Assembly (NCBI RefSeq): GCF_004365175.1
Contig: NZ_SOCE01000001.1
Coordinates: 5,799,098-5,863,097, forward strand
DNA: 64,000 bases
Direction of reading: 5' to 3'
Origin: Kribbella voronezhensis
GTDB taxonomy: Bacteria; Actinomycetota; Actinomycetes; Propionibacteriales; Kribbellaceae
Shown: one piece after another, positions 42,496 through 51,241 of the stretch
How positions within the stretch are numbered: position 1 is the stretch's first letter
How the letters are laid out: each line of letters opens with the position of its first letter
Translations under genes and position numbers: made by a program
Notes under the pieces: model-generated
What the model saw: the letters and a program-made list of their open reading frames with translations, nothing else
Told to the model about the DNA's origin: nothing
The model's database searches: none

Positions 42496-43515
42496 TCAGT
42501 GCGCCGGGGGAGCGGTGGATTCGCGGACGGTCAGGACCGGATCGGCGGTCCGGCGGTTGACGACCGCGGTCGGGGTGGCGATCACCTCGAGGAGCACCTC
42601 GGCGGCCTGGCGGCCGAAGTCGAAGGTGTCCCGGGACATCGCGGTCAGTGCCGGGTGCATCAGCTGGGTGAGGATCGAGTCGTCGAACGCCACGATCGAC
42701 AGCTCGCCCGGGACCGCGACGCCCATCTCCATCGCGACGCCCAGGCCGGCCACCGCCATCACGTCGGAGTCGTAGACGATCGCGGTCGGCCGGTCCGCCT
42801 GGGAGAGCAGTTTGCGGGTGGTCGCGGCGCCTTCCGCGTCGCTGAAGTCCGTCGTCAGCGAGGGGGCGTCGATCAGGCCGAGGCGGGGAGCCGCGTCGCG
42901 GACGGCCCGGATCCGGCGCTGGGTGTGCTGGAAGTCCGGCGTACCGGCCACGTGGGCGATCCGGCGGTGGCCGAGCGCGGCGAGGTACTCCACGATCGAC
43001 AGCATCGCGTCCCGGTCGTCGGCCCAGACCGAGGCCAGCGCGCCCTTGCCGCCGCGCCCGCCGATCACCACCGCGGGGAGTTCGAGCTCCTTCAAGGCAT
43101 CGATGCGCGGGTCGCGCACGGTCAGGTCGACCAGGATGACGCCGTCGACGCGGTGCTCGGAGGCCCACCGCCGGTACACCTCGATCTCGGCCTCGGTGTT
43201 CTCCACGATCAGCAACTGCAGCGAGATCGAGTGCGCGGACAGACCGGACTGCAGGCCGGACAGCAGGTGCGCGAAGAAGGGTTCCACGCCCAGCGTGCGG
43301 GCCGGCCGGGCGATCACCAGGCCGACGGAGTCCACCCGGGAGGCGCCGAGCGCGCGGGCGGCGCTGTGCGGCCGCCAGCTCATCTGCTCGGCGATCTGCA
43401 GGATCCTCGCCCTGGTCGCGTCGCTGACGCCAGGCCGCCCGTTCAGCGCGAACGAGACCGCGCCTTTCGAGACGCCTGCCTTGTCGGCGATATCGGCGAT
43501 CGTCGGTCGCGCCAT
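42496..43515 (-). CDS. LacI-family repressor of the second sugar system
   Basis: A 339-residue LacI/GalR regulator with HTH PTIADIADKAGVSKGAVSFALNGRPGVSD at the N-terminus, hinge WRPHSAARALGASR and a sugar-sensing domain. It lies between the GH5-like gene (same strand) and the ABC operon (divergent). Both carry matching CTAAA-type operators, one of them in the 94-base divergent region next to its own start, so autoregulation is likely. The inducer is presumably the imported oligosaccharide. Confidence 0.92.
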   Translation of the reverse strand: MARPTIADIADKAGVSKGAVSFALNGRPGVSDATRARILQIAEQMSWRPHSAARALGASRVDSVGLVIARPARTLGVEPFFAHLLSGLQSGLSAHSISLQLLIVENTEAEIEVYRRWASEHRVDGVILVDLTVRDPRIDALKELELPAVVIGGRGGKGALASVWADDRDAMLSIVEYLAALGHRRIAHVAGTPDFQHTQRRIRAVRDAAPRLGLIDAPSLTTDFSDAEGAATTRKLLSQADRPTAIVYDSDVMAVAGLGVAMEMGVAVPGELSIVAFDDSILTQLMHPALTAMSRDTFDFGRQAAEVLLEVIATPTAVVNRRTADPVLTVRESTAPPAH

Positions 43516-43542
43516 CAGCCCTCCCTCACCCTGGTTGTCCCC

Positions 43543-43571
43543 TTGACAGCGGATTCTACGATGTGGATAGT
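43543..43571 (+). promoter_or_regulatory. Promoter of the second sugar ABC operon
   Basis: TTGACA at 43543-43548, a 17-base spacer and GATAGT at 43566-43571 form a good promoter. The LacI operator begins seven bases later, around the expected transcription start. Confidence 0.68.
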
Positions 43572-43577
43572 GCAGGA

Positions 43578-43593
43578 GCTATACCGGTTTATC
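43578..43593. promoter_or_regulatory. LacI operator at the ABC operon promoter
   Basis: GCTATACCGGTTTATC is related to the site at 42457-42472 and sits over the likely transcription start of the ABC operon. Confidence 0.72.
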
Positions 43594-43609
43594 ACTTCAG
43601 GAGAACCTC

Positions 43610-44902
43610 ATGCGTAGTCGTCGTCTCACCCCGGTGGCAGCTCTTGCCGTCGCGGCCCTCAGCCTGGCAGGTTGCGGGCTCGGCTCCTCGGACGATACGT
43701 CGTCCGGCAGTAAGCCCACGGTCGATGCGAACACCCAGGTGACCGGCGAGGTGAGCCTGCAGACGTGGGCCCTGAAGCCGAAGTTCACGTCGTACGTCGA
43801 AGGGGTGATCAAGGCCTTCGAGGCGAAGTACCCCGGGACCAAGGTGACCTGGCTGGACCAGCCCGGCGACGGGTACGACAAGAAGGTGCTGAGCCAGGCG
43901 TCGGCCGGACAGTTGCCCGACGTCGTCAACCTGCCGCCGGACTTCGCGTTGCCGCTGGCCAAGCAGAACCTGCTGCTCGACGTCGCGGCCGCCGACCCGA
44001 AGCTGTCGGAGGAGTACGTCGAGGGCGGCGTACAGGCCTACCAGTACCAGGGGCAGACCGGCACCTTCGGCTACCCGTGGTACCTGAACACCGACATCGA
44101 CTACTGGAACGCGACCAAGTTCGCCGCGGTCGGGCTGGACGCGAAGAACCCGCCGAAGACCTTCGACGAACTGCTCGCGGCCGCCAAGGTCATGCACGAC
44201 AAGTCCGGCGGCAAGGAATACCTGATGAGCCGCCTGCCGGGCATCGGTGACTTCACCAACGCCGGCGTGAAGGTCCTGTCCGACGACGGCAAGACCTTCA
44301 CCTTCAACACTCCTGAGGCCGTCGCGCTGCTGGACAAGTACCGCGCCGCGTACGCCGCCGGCTACCTGCCGCGCGACATCCTGACCCAGGAGTACCTGGG
44401 GAACTCCAAGCTCTTCACCCAGGGCAAGGTCGCCTGGACCACCGGTGGCGGCAACGCGATCCAGGACTTCGTCAAGGACAACCCGTCGCTGAAGGGCAAG
44501 GTCGTCCCGTCGCCCGCGCTGGACACCCCGCCGCTGTACGTGCAGGGCCTGTCGGTGTCGGCGAAGACCAAGAACCAGGCGGCCGCGATCGCGCTGGCCC
44601 GGTTCGTCACCAACGCGGAGAACCAGGCCGCGTTCGCGAAGATCGTCAACATCTTCCCGTCCACCAAGGCCTCCGCGAACGACCCGTACTTCTCCAAGTC
44701 CGACGGTACGCCGGAGTCCGACGCCAAGGTGCTCGCGTTCGCTTCGCTGGCCAAGGCCAAGTCGCTGCAGCCGGCCGTGATCAGCGGCGCCACCAACGAC
44801 TTCATCAACCAGCAGATCTCGCTGGCGATCGCCGGCAAGGTGACGTCGAAGGCCGCTCTGGACGCCGCGGTGGCGAAGGCCAACCAGCTGCTCGCCCAGT
44901 GA
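43610..44902 (+). CDS. Sugar-binding lipoprotein of the second ABC importer
   Basis: A 430-residue family 1 extracellular solute-binding protein. The signal peptide ends in lipobox LAGC (SLAGCGLGSSDD), so it is lipid-anchored. The mature protein shows TSYVEGVIKAFEAKYPGTKVTWLDQPGDGYDKKVLSQASAGQLPDVVNL and LSVSAKTKNQAAAIALARFVTNAENQ. AGGAG lies before ATG43610. It is the first gene of a three-gene operon without its own ATPase. The ligand is unknown; the co-regulated GH5-like enzyme suggests an oligosaccharide. Confidence 0.9.
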   Translation: MRSRRLTPVAALAVAALSLAGCGLGSSDDTSSGSKPTVDANTQVTGEVSLQTWALKPKFTSYVEGVIKAFEAKYPGTKVTWLDQPGDGYDKKVLSQASAGQLPDVVNLPPDFALPLAKQNLLLDVAAADPKLSEEYVEGGVQAYQYQGQTGTFGYPWYLNTDIDYWNATKFAAVGLDAKNPPKTFDELLAAAKVMHDKSGGKEYLMSRLPGIGDFTNAGVKVLSDDGKTFTFNTPEAVALLDKYRAAYAAGYLPRDILTQEYLGNSKLFTQGKVAWTTGGGNAIQDFVKDNPSLKGKVVPSPALDTPPLYVQGLSVSAKTKNQAAAIALARFVTNAENQAAFAKIVNIFPSTKASANDPYFSKSDGTPESDAKVLAFASLAKAKSLQPAVISGATNDFINQQISLAIAGKVTSKAALDAAVAKANQLLAQ

Positions 44903-44903
44903 G

Positions 44904-45782
44904 ATGAAGTATCACCGCTGGTTCACTCCCTGGGTGCTGATCGTCCCGGCACTGGCCTGGCTGCTGGTCTTCAACCTGTGGCCGTCGGTCAACACCGTGA
45001 TCCTGTCGTTCACCAACGCGCGCCCGATCGGTGGTGGCACCTTCGTCGGGCTGAAGAACTTCGAGACCCTGCTGCACGACGAGCAGTTGCGGTACGCGCT
45101 GCTGAACAGCGTGATCTACATGGTCGTCTGCCTGCCGTTCCTGACGATCTTCCCGCTCCTGCTCGCCGTGCTGGTGGAGAAGAAGCTGCCCGGGATCACC
45201 TTCTTCCGGACCGCGTTCTACACCCCGGTGGTGGCCTCGGCGGTCGTCGTGGCGCTGATCTGGCAGTGGATCCTGGACGATCGCGGCCTGGTCAACGGCC
45301 TGGCCGAGAAGCTCGGCGTGATCTCCGGGCCGCTGCCGTTCCTCAGCGACCAGTGGCTGTTGTTGCTCAGCGCAATCAGTCTGACGATCTGGAAGGGGCT
45401 CGGGTACTACATGATCATCTACCTGGCCGCGCTCGGAAACGTCGGTCGTGAACTGCACGAGGCGGCGGCCGTGGACGGAGCGTCGGCGTTCCGGCGCTTC
45501 GTCAACGTGACCATCCCGGGAGTCCGCGGCACGATGGTGCTGATCTCGATCCTGATCTCGGTGTCCGCCCTGCGGGTGTTCTCGGAGCTGTTCATCCTGT
45601 CCGGCGGCAAGGGCGGTCCCGGCGGCCGGGACAACTCGGTCGTGATGCTGATCCAGCAGTACAGCCAGGGTTTCGAAGGCAACCTGGGTTACGCGTCCGC
45701 GCTGTCGATCGTGCTGTTCTTCGTGACCGTCGTGCCGATGCTGGTGCTGGCCCGGCTCAACCGGAAGGGTGCCGAGGCATGA
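44904..45782 (+). CDS. Sugar ABC transporter permease (MalF type)
   Basis: A 292-residue permease with about six membrane segments, the first at PWVLIVPALAWLLVFNLWPSVNTVIL. The EAA loop reads ELHEAAAVDGASAFRRFVNVTIPGVRGT. It starts one base after the binding-protein stop and ends overlapping the second permease by four bases (ATGA). Confidence 0.9.
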   Translation: MKYHRWFTPWVLIVPALAWLLVFNLWPSVNTVILSFTNARPIGGGTFVGLKNFETLLHDEQLRYALLNSVIYMVVCLPFLTIFPLLLAVLVEKKLPGITFFRTAFYTPVVASAVVVALIWQWILDDRGLVNGLAEKLGVISGPLPFLSDQWLLLLSAISLTIWKGLGYYMIIYLAALGNVGRELHEAAAVDGASAFRRFVNVTIPGVRGTMVLISILISVSALRVFSELFILSGGKGGPGGRDNSVVMLIQQYSQGFEGNLGYASALSIVLFFVTVVPMLVLARLNRKGAEA

Positions 45783-46696
45783 GCATCGTGACCGACCCCG
45801 CGCGACCGATCGCAGTACCGGAGGAATCCGGTACTGCGAAGCCGCGGCGGCGCGGGTCGTTCGGGTTCAACTCGATCTCGCCGACCGAGAAGGTGGTCCG
45901 CTACCTGCTGCTGGTGTTCGTGCTGCTGATCACGATCGGGCCGTTCCTGTGGCAGTTGTCGACCTCGCTGAAGGGATCCGGGGAGGACATCTACACCCGG
46001 ATCCCGCGGCTGCTGCCGGCCCAGCCGACCTTGTCGCACTACGGCGAGGTCGCGGACACCATCCCGGTCTGGGACTACATGAAGAACTCGCTGCTGGTCG
46101 CCGTACTGGTTGTCGGCGGCAACATCGTGGGGTCGTCGCTGGCCGGGTTCGCGCTGTCGCGGCTGGAGTTCCGGTTCCGGCGGATCGTGCTCGGGCTGTT
46201 TCTGGCGACGCTGGTGCTGCCGGGCGAGGTGACCATCATTTCGCAGTACGTGACAGTGCGGGAGCTTGGTCTGGCGAACACGCTCTTCGGGGTGGCGTTG
46301 CCGGGGATGATCGGGGCGCTGAACGTGCTGCTGATGTTCAACGCGTTCCGGTCGCTGCCGATCGAGGTCGACCAGGCCGCGGTGGTGGACGGGGCGAACG
46401 TGTGGCAGCGATTCGTCTACATCGGGCTGCCGTCGGTGCGCGGAACGATCAGCGTGGTGGCGATCTTCGCCTTCATCGGCGCCTGGGACGACTTCCTCTG
46501 GCCGCTGATCGTGCTGACCGACCCCGACAAGTACACGCTGACCGTCGGCCTGCAGTACCTGTCCGGCACCTTCAGCAACAACCCCCGCCTGATCGCCGCC
46601 GGCACGATGATCGCGTTCATCCCGATCGTGATCGTCTTCGCCGTCTGCCAACGCTTCTTCTTCAAGGGCGTCGAGGAGGGCGCTGTGAAGGGGTAG
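45779..46696 (+). CDS. Sugar ABC transporter permease (MalG type)
   Basis: A 305-residue permease with a charged cytosolic N-terminus (PRRRGSFGFNSISPTEK), six membrane segments and the EAA loop EVDQAAVVDGANVWQRFVYIGLPSVRGT. It completes the second CUT1-type importer. A GC-rich hairpin about 150 bases downstream probably ends the operon. Confidence 0.9.
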   Translation: MSIVTDPARPIAVPEESGTAKPRRRGSFGFNSISPTEKVVRYLLLVFVLLITIGPFLWQLSTSLKGSGEDIYTRIPRLLPAQPTLSHYGEVADTIPVWDYMKNSLLVAVLVVGGNIVGSSLAGFALSRLEFRFRRIVLGLFLATLVLPGEVTIISQYVTVRELGLANTLFGVALPGMIGALNVLLMFNAFRSLPIEVDQAAVVDGANVWQRFVYIGLPSVRGTISVVAIFAFIGAWDDFLWPLIVLTDPDKYTLTVGLQYLSGTFSNNPRLIAAGTMIAFIPIVIVFAVCQRFFFKGVEEGAVKG

Positions 46697-46841
46697 ACCC
46701 GCCCGCTGTGCGTCCTCCTTCGTCGGACGCTCGCGGCGGGTCGCCGCTCCTTCGTCGCGGCTCGGACGCTGGCGCTGCGAGGTCGCCCGTCTCGGGTAGG
46801 CCACGCGCATCTAACTGAAGGTCTTCGTCTAACTCCCCGAT

Positions 46842-46870
46842 CGGCCCGGCACGTGTTCTGTACCGGGCCG
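46842..46870 (+). terminator. GC-rich hairpin after the sugar ABC operon
   Basis: CGGCCCGG (46842-46849) and CCGGGCCG (46863-46870) are perfect eight-base arms around a 13-base loop, followed by TTCTCG. It lies between the ABC operon and the TetR operators. Confidence 0.55.
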
Positions 46871-46886
46871 TTCTCGTGGCGCACGG

Positions 46887-46928
46887 CGAACATGTTCGCT
46901 ACGAACTTGTTCGGAACGAACATGTTCG
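46887..46928. promoter_or_regulatory. Three tandem TetR operators
   Basis: CGAACATGTTCG (46887-46898), CGAACTTGTTCG (46902-46913) and CGAACATGTTCG (46917-46928) recur with an exact 15-base period, the outer two being perfect palindromes. They lie just upstream of the -10-like TATGGT and the TetR start at 46942. Confidence 0.86.
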
Positions 46929-46941
46929 GTATGGTCCAGGT

Positions 46942-47649
46942 ATGGATGAGAAGGTGCGGAGCCGGCGGGAGCGGCCGGCCAAGGCGGCGTTGACGCGCGC
47001 CGGGATTGTGGCGACCGCGGTCGAACTGGTGCGCGCCGAAGGGCTGGCCCGGGTGACCATGCGGCGACTGGCGCAGGAACTCGACACCGGAGCGGCCTCG
47101 CTGTATGTGTACGTGCGGAACACTGCCGAGCTGCACGCGGCCGTGCTCGACGAACTGCTCGGCGCGGTCGACCTGAGCCCGGTGACAGCGCCGGGCGACT
47201 GGCGAGAGCGACTCGAGCGCGTGCTGGCGTCGTACGCCGATGTGCTGTTCGAGTACCCAGGGCTGGCTCAGTCCGCCTTGGTGGCGAGGCCGTCGGGGGA
47301 GCACTACCTGAATCTGGTCGAGGCTCTGCTCGCCCTCCTCGACCAAGGCGGTGTGCCGAAGGGGCAGGCGGCATGGGGGATCGACATCCTGCTGCTGTTC
47401 GCCACGGCGCAGGCAGCCGAGCATGCAGACGCGGATCCCCGGGCGAGTGGAACCGAGGAACGGTCGTCGCAGGACTGGGCGGCGCTGGCGGACGCAGTAC
47501 GGAATGCCTCGTCCGAAACCCATCCCCACCTCGCGGCGCAGGGCACCGACCTGCTGTCCGGGCCTGGGGAAGCGCGGCTGGCGTGGGGATTCCGCGTTGT
47601 CATCAACGGTGTGCTCGGCACGCCCAGGCCTGAAGGAGCAGCGAAATGA
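46942..47649 (+). CDS. TetR-family regulator of a FAD monooxygenase
   Basis: A 235-residue regulator with HTH AGIVATAVELVRAEGLARVTMRRLAQELDTGAASLYVYVRNTAELHAAVLDELLG and a C-terminal ligand domain. ATG46942 (MDEKVRSRRERPAKAAL) is used; an earlier in-frame start would run through the operators. Three palindromes directly upstream suggest autoregulation and control of the overlapping monooxygenase gene (ATGA). The inducer is probably an aromatic or antibiotic-like substrate of that enzyme. Confidence 0.9.
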   Translation: MDEKVRSRRERPAKAALTRAGIVATAVELVRAEGLARVTMRRLAQELDTGAASLYVYVRNTAELHAAVLDELLGAVDLSPVTAPGDWRERLERVLASYADVLFEYPGLAQSALVARPSGEHYLNLVEALLALLDQGGVPKGQAAWGIDILLLFATAQAAEHADADPRASGTEERSSQDWAALADAVRNASSETHPHLAAQGTDLLSGPGEARLAWGFRVVINGVLGTPRPEGAAK

Positions 47650-48800
47650 GCACCCATCACCCGATCGCGATCATCGGTGCCGGACTCGGCGGGCTGATGC
47701 TCGCTCGCGTCCTGCACGTCAACGGCATCGAGTCCGCCGTCTTCGACCTGGACGCTTCGCCGACCGCGCGCACCCAGGGCGGCATGCTGGACCTGCACGT
47801 CGAGTCCGGCCAGGCGGCGCTGCGAGCAGCCGGCCTGTACGACGAATTCCGCGACCTCGTGTTTCGGGGCGGCGAGGCGACTCGCATTCTCGACAAGCAC
47901 GGGGTGGTCCGGTTCGCGGAGGAGGACCACGGTGACGGCAGCGGCGAGAGCGACCGGCCGGAAGTCAATCGCCGCTCCCTGCGTGATCTGCTGCTCGGGT
48001 CGCTGCCTGCGGGGACGGTGCGATGGGCCGCCAAGGTCGTGGCGGCCCGGTCGCTCGGCGATGGCCGTCATGAGGTGGTGCTTGCCGATGGCAACAGGTT
48101 TAGCACCGATCTGCTGGTCGGCGCGGACGGCGCGTGGTCGAGGGTGCGCTCGCTGGTGTCCGATGCTAAGCCCTTGTACTGCGGGCTTTCGTTCGTCGAA
48201 CTCAGTCTTGAAGACGCCGACAAGCGGCATCCCGCGGCTTCTGCCCTGGTTGGTCAGGGCATGATGTTCGCTCTGGGTGACAGCAAGGGGTTCTTGGGGC
48301 ATCGCGATCCGGACGGCTCACTGCACGTCTACGCGGCGCTGCTGGCGGACGAGGGCTGGTCGACGTCGGGAGAGATCGACTTCGCCGACACCGACAAGGC
48401 CAAGGTGGCGTTGGCGGAGTACTTCTCGGACTGGCACGAAGACCTCCTCAGACTCATCACTGATGCAGACGGGGCTCTGGTTCCCCGGCCGATCCACGCG
48501 CTGCCGGTCGATCACCAGTGGGATCGCGTGCCCGGCGTGACGCTCGTGGGCGACGCGGCACATCTGATGTCCCCGTTCGCCGGCGAAGGCGCCAACCTCG
48601 CCATGCAAGACGGTGCCGAACTGGCCACCGCTCTCGCTGCGAACCCGGATCGCCCGGAGAATGCACTGTCGCAGTACGAGGCAGCCCTGTTCCCCCGAAG
48701 CCAAGCCGCAGCCGCCCAATCCGCCGACGGCCTCCTCCTGTGCTTCAACCCCGATAGCCCGCAAGGCCTGCTCGACTTCTTCAACTCCATTCCCGGCTAG
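47646..48800 (+). CDS. FAD-dependent monooxygenase (TetX-like)
   Basis: A 384-residue group A flavoprotein monooxygenase. The FAD-binding GAGLGGLMLARVLHVNGI, the second motif LLVGADGAWSRVRSLVSD (DG motif) and VTLVGDAAHLMSPFAGEGANLAMQDGAELATAL (GD motif) are complete. The layout resembles TetX-type enzymes that inactivate tetracyclines, but many relatives act on other aromatics, so substrate is open. It is translationally coupled to the TetR gene. Confidence 0.9.
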   Translation: MSTHHPIAIIGAGLGGLMLARVLHVNGIESAVFDLDASPTARTQGGMLDLHVESGQAALRAAGLYDEFRDLVFRGGEATRILDKHGVVRFAEEDHGDGSGESDRPEVNRRSLRDLLLGSLPAGTVRWAAKVVAARSLGDGRHEVVLADGNRFSTDLLVGADGAWSRVRSLVSDAKPLYCGLSFVELSLEDADKRHPAASALVGQGMMFALGDSKGFLGHRDPDGSLHVYAALLADEGWSTSGEIDFADTDKAKVALAEYFSDWHEDLLRLITDADGALVPRPIHALPVDHQWDRVPGVTLVGDAAHLMSPFAGEGANLAMQDGAELATALAANPDRPENALSQYEAALFPRSQAAAAQSADGLLLCFNPDSPQGLLDFFNSIPG

Positions 48801-48888
48801 CTCGTAATATGCGCCCGCTTCGCGTCCTCATCGCGGCAACGGTCCGGGGGTCGTTGTATCCAGTCTCGATGCGGCGCAGACTTGCGTC

Positions 48889-49116
48889 ATGGCCGGGAAG
48901 CGGTGGAGCGAGCTCGATCCTCGGGTTCGGCAAGCAATTCTGCTCGGTGGTGCCTTCGAAGCAGGACTGAAGGTCGCTGCGCTCGTCGATCTGGCCCAGC
49001 GGCCGCGCAGCGACATTCGAGGCTCGAAGGCAGCATGGGCAGTCGCGCTGACGCTGGTGAATTCGGGTGGAGTCGTGCCGATCGTCTACTTGTTGCGCGG
49101 ACGCCGTCGCAGCTGA
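48889..49116 (+). CDS. Small conserved membrane protein
   Basis: A 75-residue protein with two hydrophobic stretches (IRQ-type start RQAILLGGAFEAGLKVAALVDL and SKAAWAVALTLVNSGGVVPIVYLL) and the motif QRPRSDIRGSKAAWAVALTLVNSGG, which I recall from similar short actinobacterial proteins related to the PLD-nuclease N-terminal membrane segment. Function is unknown. Confidence 0.65.
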   Translation: MAGKRWSELDPRVRQAILLGGAFEAGLKVAALVDLAQRPRSDIRGSKAAWAVALTLVNSGGVVPIVYLLRGRRRS

Positions 49117-49203
49117 CCGATACCGGACGGCTGTACCGCGTGTCTGCTCGTCGACGCTCCGCACCCAGCAGAGGGTGGACTTCGGTCGATCTACCGTCGT
49201 GGA

Positions 49204-49971
49204 ATGACTCGACCCTTCGACTATGACGCTGAGGTTCCCCGGTATCACGTGCGGCTGGTAGCGGCCGCGGCTGTACGAGTCGATGATCACGTGCTCGACA
49301 TCGGCTGCGGTACCGGCCTCACCACGCGGGACGCCGCCAAGGCCGCGCGCTCTGGAAGTGCGGTCGGTGTCGACATCAACGCCACCAGTCTCGAGACAGC
49401 CCGGCGGCTGAGTGCTGAAGAGGGGCTGCGCAACATCCACTTCGAGCAGGCGGATGCGCAAGGGCATGCCTTTCCGGCAGCGGGGTTCTCGTTGGCGGTC
49501 AGCCGGTTCGGGACGATGTTCTTCGCTGATCCGGAGGCCGCGTTCACCAACATCGGGCGGGCGTTGCGGCCGGGGGCGCGGTTTGTGCAGTTGGTCTGGC
49601 AGGAACGGAAGTACCAGGAGTGGGACGCCGTGATTCGGCAGGCCTTCGTGGGTGGGGATGCGGCTCCGCTGACCGGCGAGGCGTTCTCGCTCGCCGATCC
49701 GGCGACCGTCGAACGTCTGCTGACCGCCGCGGGATTCACCAATCTGGAGATCACCGACATCCGCGAACCTGTGTACTACGGTCCTGACGCCGAAGCCGCC
49801 CGTGACGCGGCACTGAGCCTGCAACTGACCCAGAACCTGCTCGCCGAGCTCGACCCGACCGAAGCGGAGCAGGCTCTCGAGCGTCTACGAGCCGGCTACG
49901 AGACCCACCGCACCGCCACCGGCATCTGGCTCGACACCCGCGCCTGGCTCATCACCGCAGTCCGCCGCTAG
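49204..49971 (+). CDS. Class I SAM-dependent methyltransferase
   Basis: A 255-residue UbiE/Methyltransf_25-like enzyme. SAM motif I is HVLDIGCGTGLTTRDAAKAA, motif II VGVDINATSLETARRL, and ADAQGHAFPAAGFSLAVSRFGTMFFADPEAAFTNIGRALRPGARFVQLVW contains post-motif regions. The substrate is unknown. No strong operon context. Confidence 0.87.
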   Translation: MTRPFDYDAEVPRYHVRLVAAAAVRVDDHVLDIGCGTGLTTRDAAKAARSGSAVGVDINATSLETARRLSAEEGLRNIHFEQADAQGHAFPAAGFSLAVSRFGTMFFADPEAAFTNIGRALRPGARFVQLVWQERKYQEWDAVIRQAFVGGDAAPLTGEAFSLADPATVERLLTAAGFTNLEITDIREPVYYGPDAEAARDAALSLQLTQNLLAELDPTEAEQALERLRAGYETHRTATGIWLDTRAWLITAVRR

Positions 49972-49999
49972 TCAGAGCCGGCATTCCAAAGACTCGCGC

Positions 50000-50749
50000 T
50001 CACATCCGGGCTCTCAGTACGTCGAACTCGCAGCCTGGTGAGTTCGGGTCGAAGCCGTGCTCGAGCAGCCAGCGGGACGCGCCCAGGCTGCGCAGCGACC
50101 ACCACGCGCGGATCACGTCGTAATCGACATCGCCGCCGTAGCCGGCCGCGAGGTCGGCGAGACGCTCCTCGTGGCCGAGCGTCAAGATCGCCAGGTCGAA
50201 CATCGCATCGCCCTGGCTCGCCTCGGACCAGTCGATGATGCCGGTGACCTCGTCACCGTCGACGAAGACGTGGGTGATCTGCAGGTCCCCGTGGGTGAAC
50301 ACTGGCTTCCAGGGCCGGAGCGCTGCCTCGGCGATCTCGCGGTTGCGCCTGACCAGGTCGGCGGGAAGCGCGCCGCTCGTGATGAGCCAGTCGCACTCGG
50401 CGTCGAGGTGGGCCTCGATCTCGTCGCGGCTCTTCCGTCCGTGCCACGGCGGCAGCGGTGAGTCGTGCAACTTCCGGATCGCGGCGCCTGCCGCTGCCCA
50501 GGCCGCGGGCGACGCGGTCGACGGCTCACCGAGACGGCCGAGAGCGAGCCCGCGGACGGCGGCGATCGCAAGCACGGGCGGCTTGCGCCACAGGACCTCT
50601 GGAGTCGGAACCGGCGCCAGAGCCATCGCTTCGACCTCGACGTCGAGGTTCGCCTGATCGCTGTCGATCTTCAGGAACACGTCGCCGACCCGCAGCGTCA
50701 CGCGCTCACTATGGGCAACGACGACCTCGACCTCTTCCACGCCGGCCAT
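50000..50749 (-). CDS. Aminoglycoside-phosphotransferase-family kinase
   Basis: About 249 residues with the APH kinase core: the Brenner loop VFTHGDLQITHVFVDGDEVTGIIDWSEASQGDAMFDLA holds the catalytic Asp (HGD) and metal-binding Asp (IDW). The N-lobe has VGDVFLKIDSDQANLDVEVEAM. ATG50749 is used; the open frame extends nine codons further. It could be a resistance enzyme or a metabolic kinase; sequence alone does not say. Confidence 0.82.
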   Translation of the reverse strand: MAGVEEVEVVVAHSERVTLRVGDVFLKIDSDQANLDVEVEAMALAPVPTPEVLWRKPPVLAIAAVRGLALGRLGEPSTASPAAWAAAGAAIRKLHDSPLPPWHGRKSRDEIEAHLDAECDWLITSGALPADLVRRNREIAEAALRPWKPVFTHGDLQITHVFVDGDEVTGIIDWSEASQGDAMFDLAILTLGHEERLADLAAGYGGDVDYDVIRAWWSLRSLGASRWLLEHGFDPNSPGCEFDVLRARM

Positions 50750-50836
50750 TGTCGCGGGGATGTCCGCCGGCGGCACCCGAATTCCCGACCGCCCGCAGCA
50801 CGGGGAAAGCCAGTACGGGAAGGCAGTACGGGGAAG

Positions 50837-51241
50837 TCAGCGACGCGGAGCGGAAGGGTGGACCTCGCCGGTGTACTTCTCGCCGGGCCCGGTGCCGGGC
50901 TCGTCGGGGATGGTGGAGGCTTCTTTGAAGGCGAGTTGGAGGGAGCGCAGACCGTCGCGGAGCGGGGCGGCGTGGTGGTGGCCGAGGCTCGGGGCGGCGG
51001 CGTCGAGCAGGCCGGCCAGAGCGTCGATGAGCGAACGCGCCTCGTCCAGGTCCTGGTGGTCGGGCAGATCCTCGGCGAGGCCGAGGTTGACGGCGGCGGC
51101 GCTCATCAGGTGCAGGGCGGCGGTCGAGATGATCTCCACACTGGGTACTTCGGCGATGTCGCGCGACACCGTCGACATCGGGTCCACCCGGGCCTCGGGC
51201 GCGGGGGTGGTTTCGGGTGAAGTGGAGATGGGGTCGGTCAT
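50837..51241 (-). CDS. DUF1844-domain protein
   Basis: A 134-residue acidic helical protein. The DUF1844 core reads DIAEVPSVEIISTAALHLMSAAAVNLGLAED, then DLDEARSLIDALAGLLDAAAPSLGHHHAAPLRDGLRSLQLAFKEAS. It lies divergent from infC, as I recall it does in many actinobacteria. Function is unknown, perhaps related to translation given the conserved neighbourhood. Confidence 0.85.
   Translation of the reverse strand: MTDPISTSPETTPAPEARVDPMSTVSRDIAEVPSVEIISTAALHLMSAAAVNLGLAEDLPDHQDLDEARSLIDALAGLLDAAAPSLGHHHAAPLRDGLRSLQLAFKEASTIPDEPGTGPGEKYTGEVHPSAPRR

Noticed and set aside
42496..43617. Plus-strand open frame across the LacI gene
   Set aside because: Antisense shadow of a LacI gene with intact HTH and sensor domain.
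46697..46841. Possible repeat element around TCCTTCGTCGGACGCTC
   Set aside because: The partial repeats are short and irregular, with no clear period or gene; only the later hairpin is supported.
47646..48800. Calling the monooxygenase a tetracycline-inactivating enzyme
   Set aside because: Family motifs are shared by many aromatic hydroxylases; the substrate residues cannot be judged without alignment.
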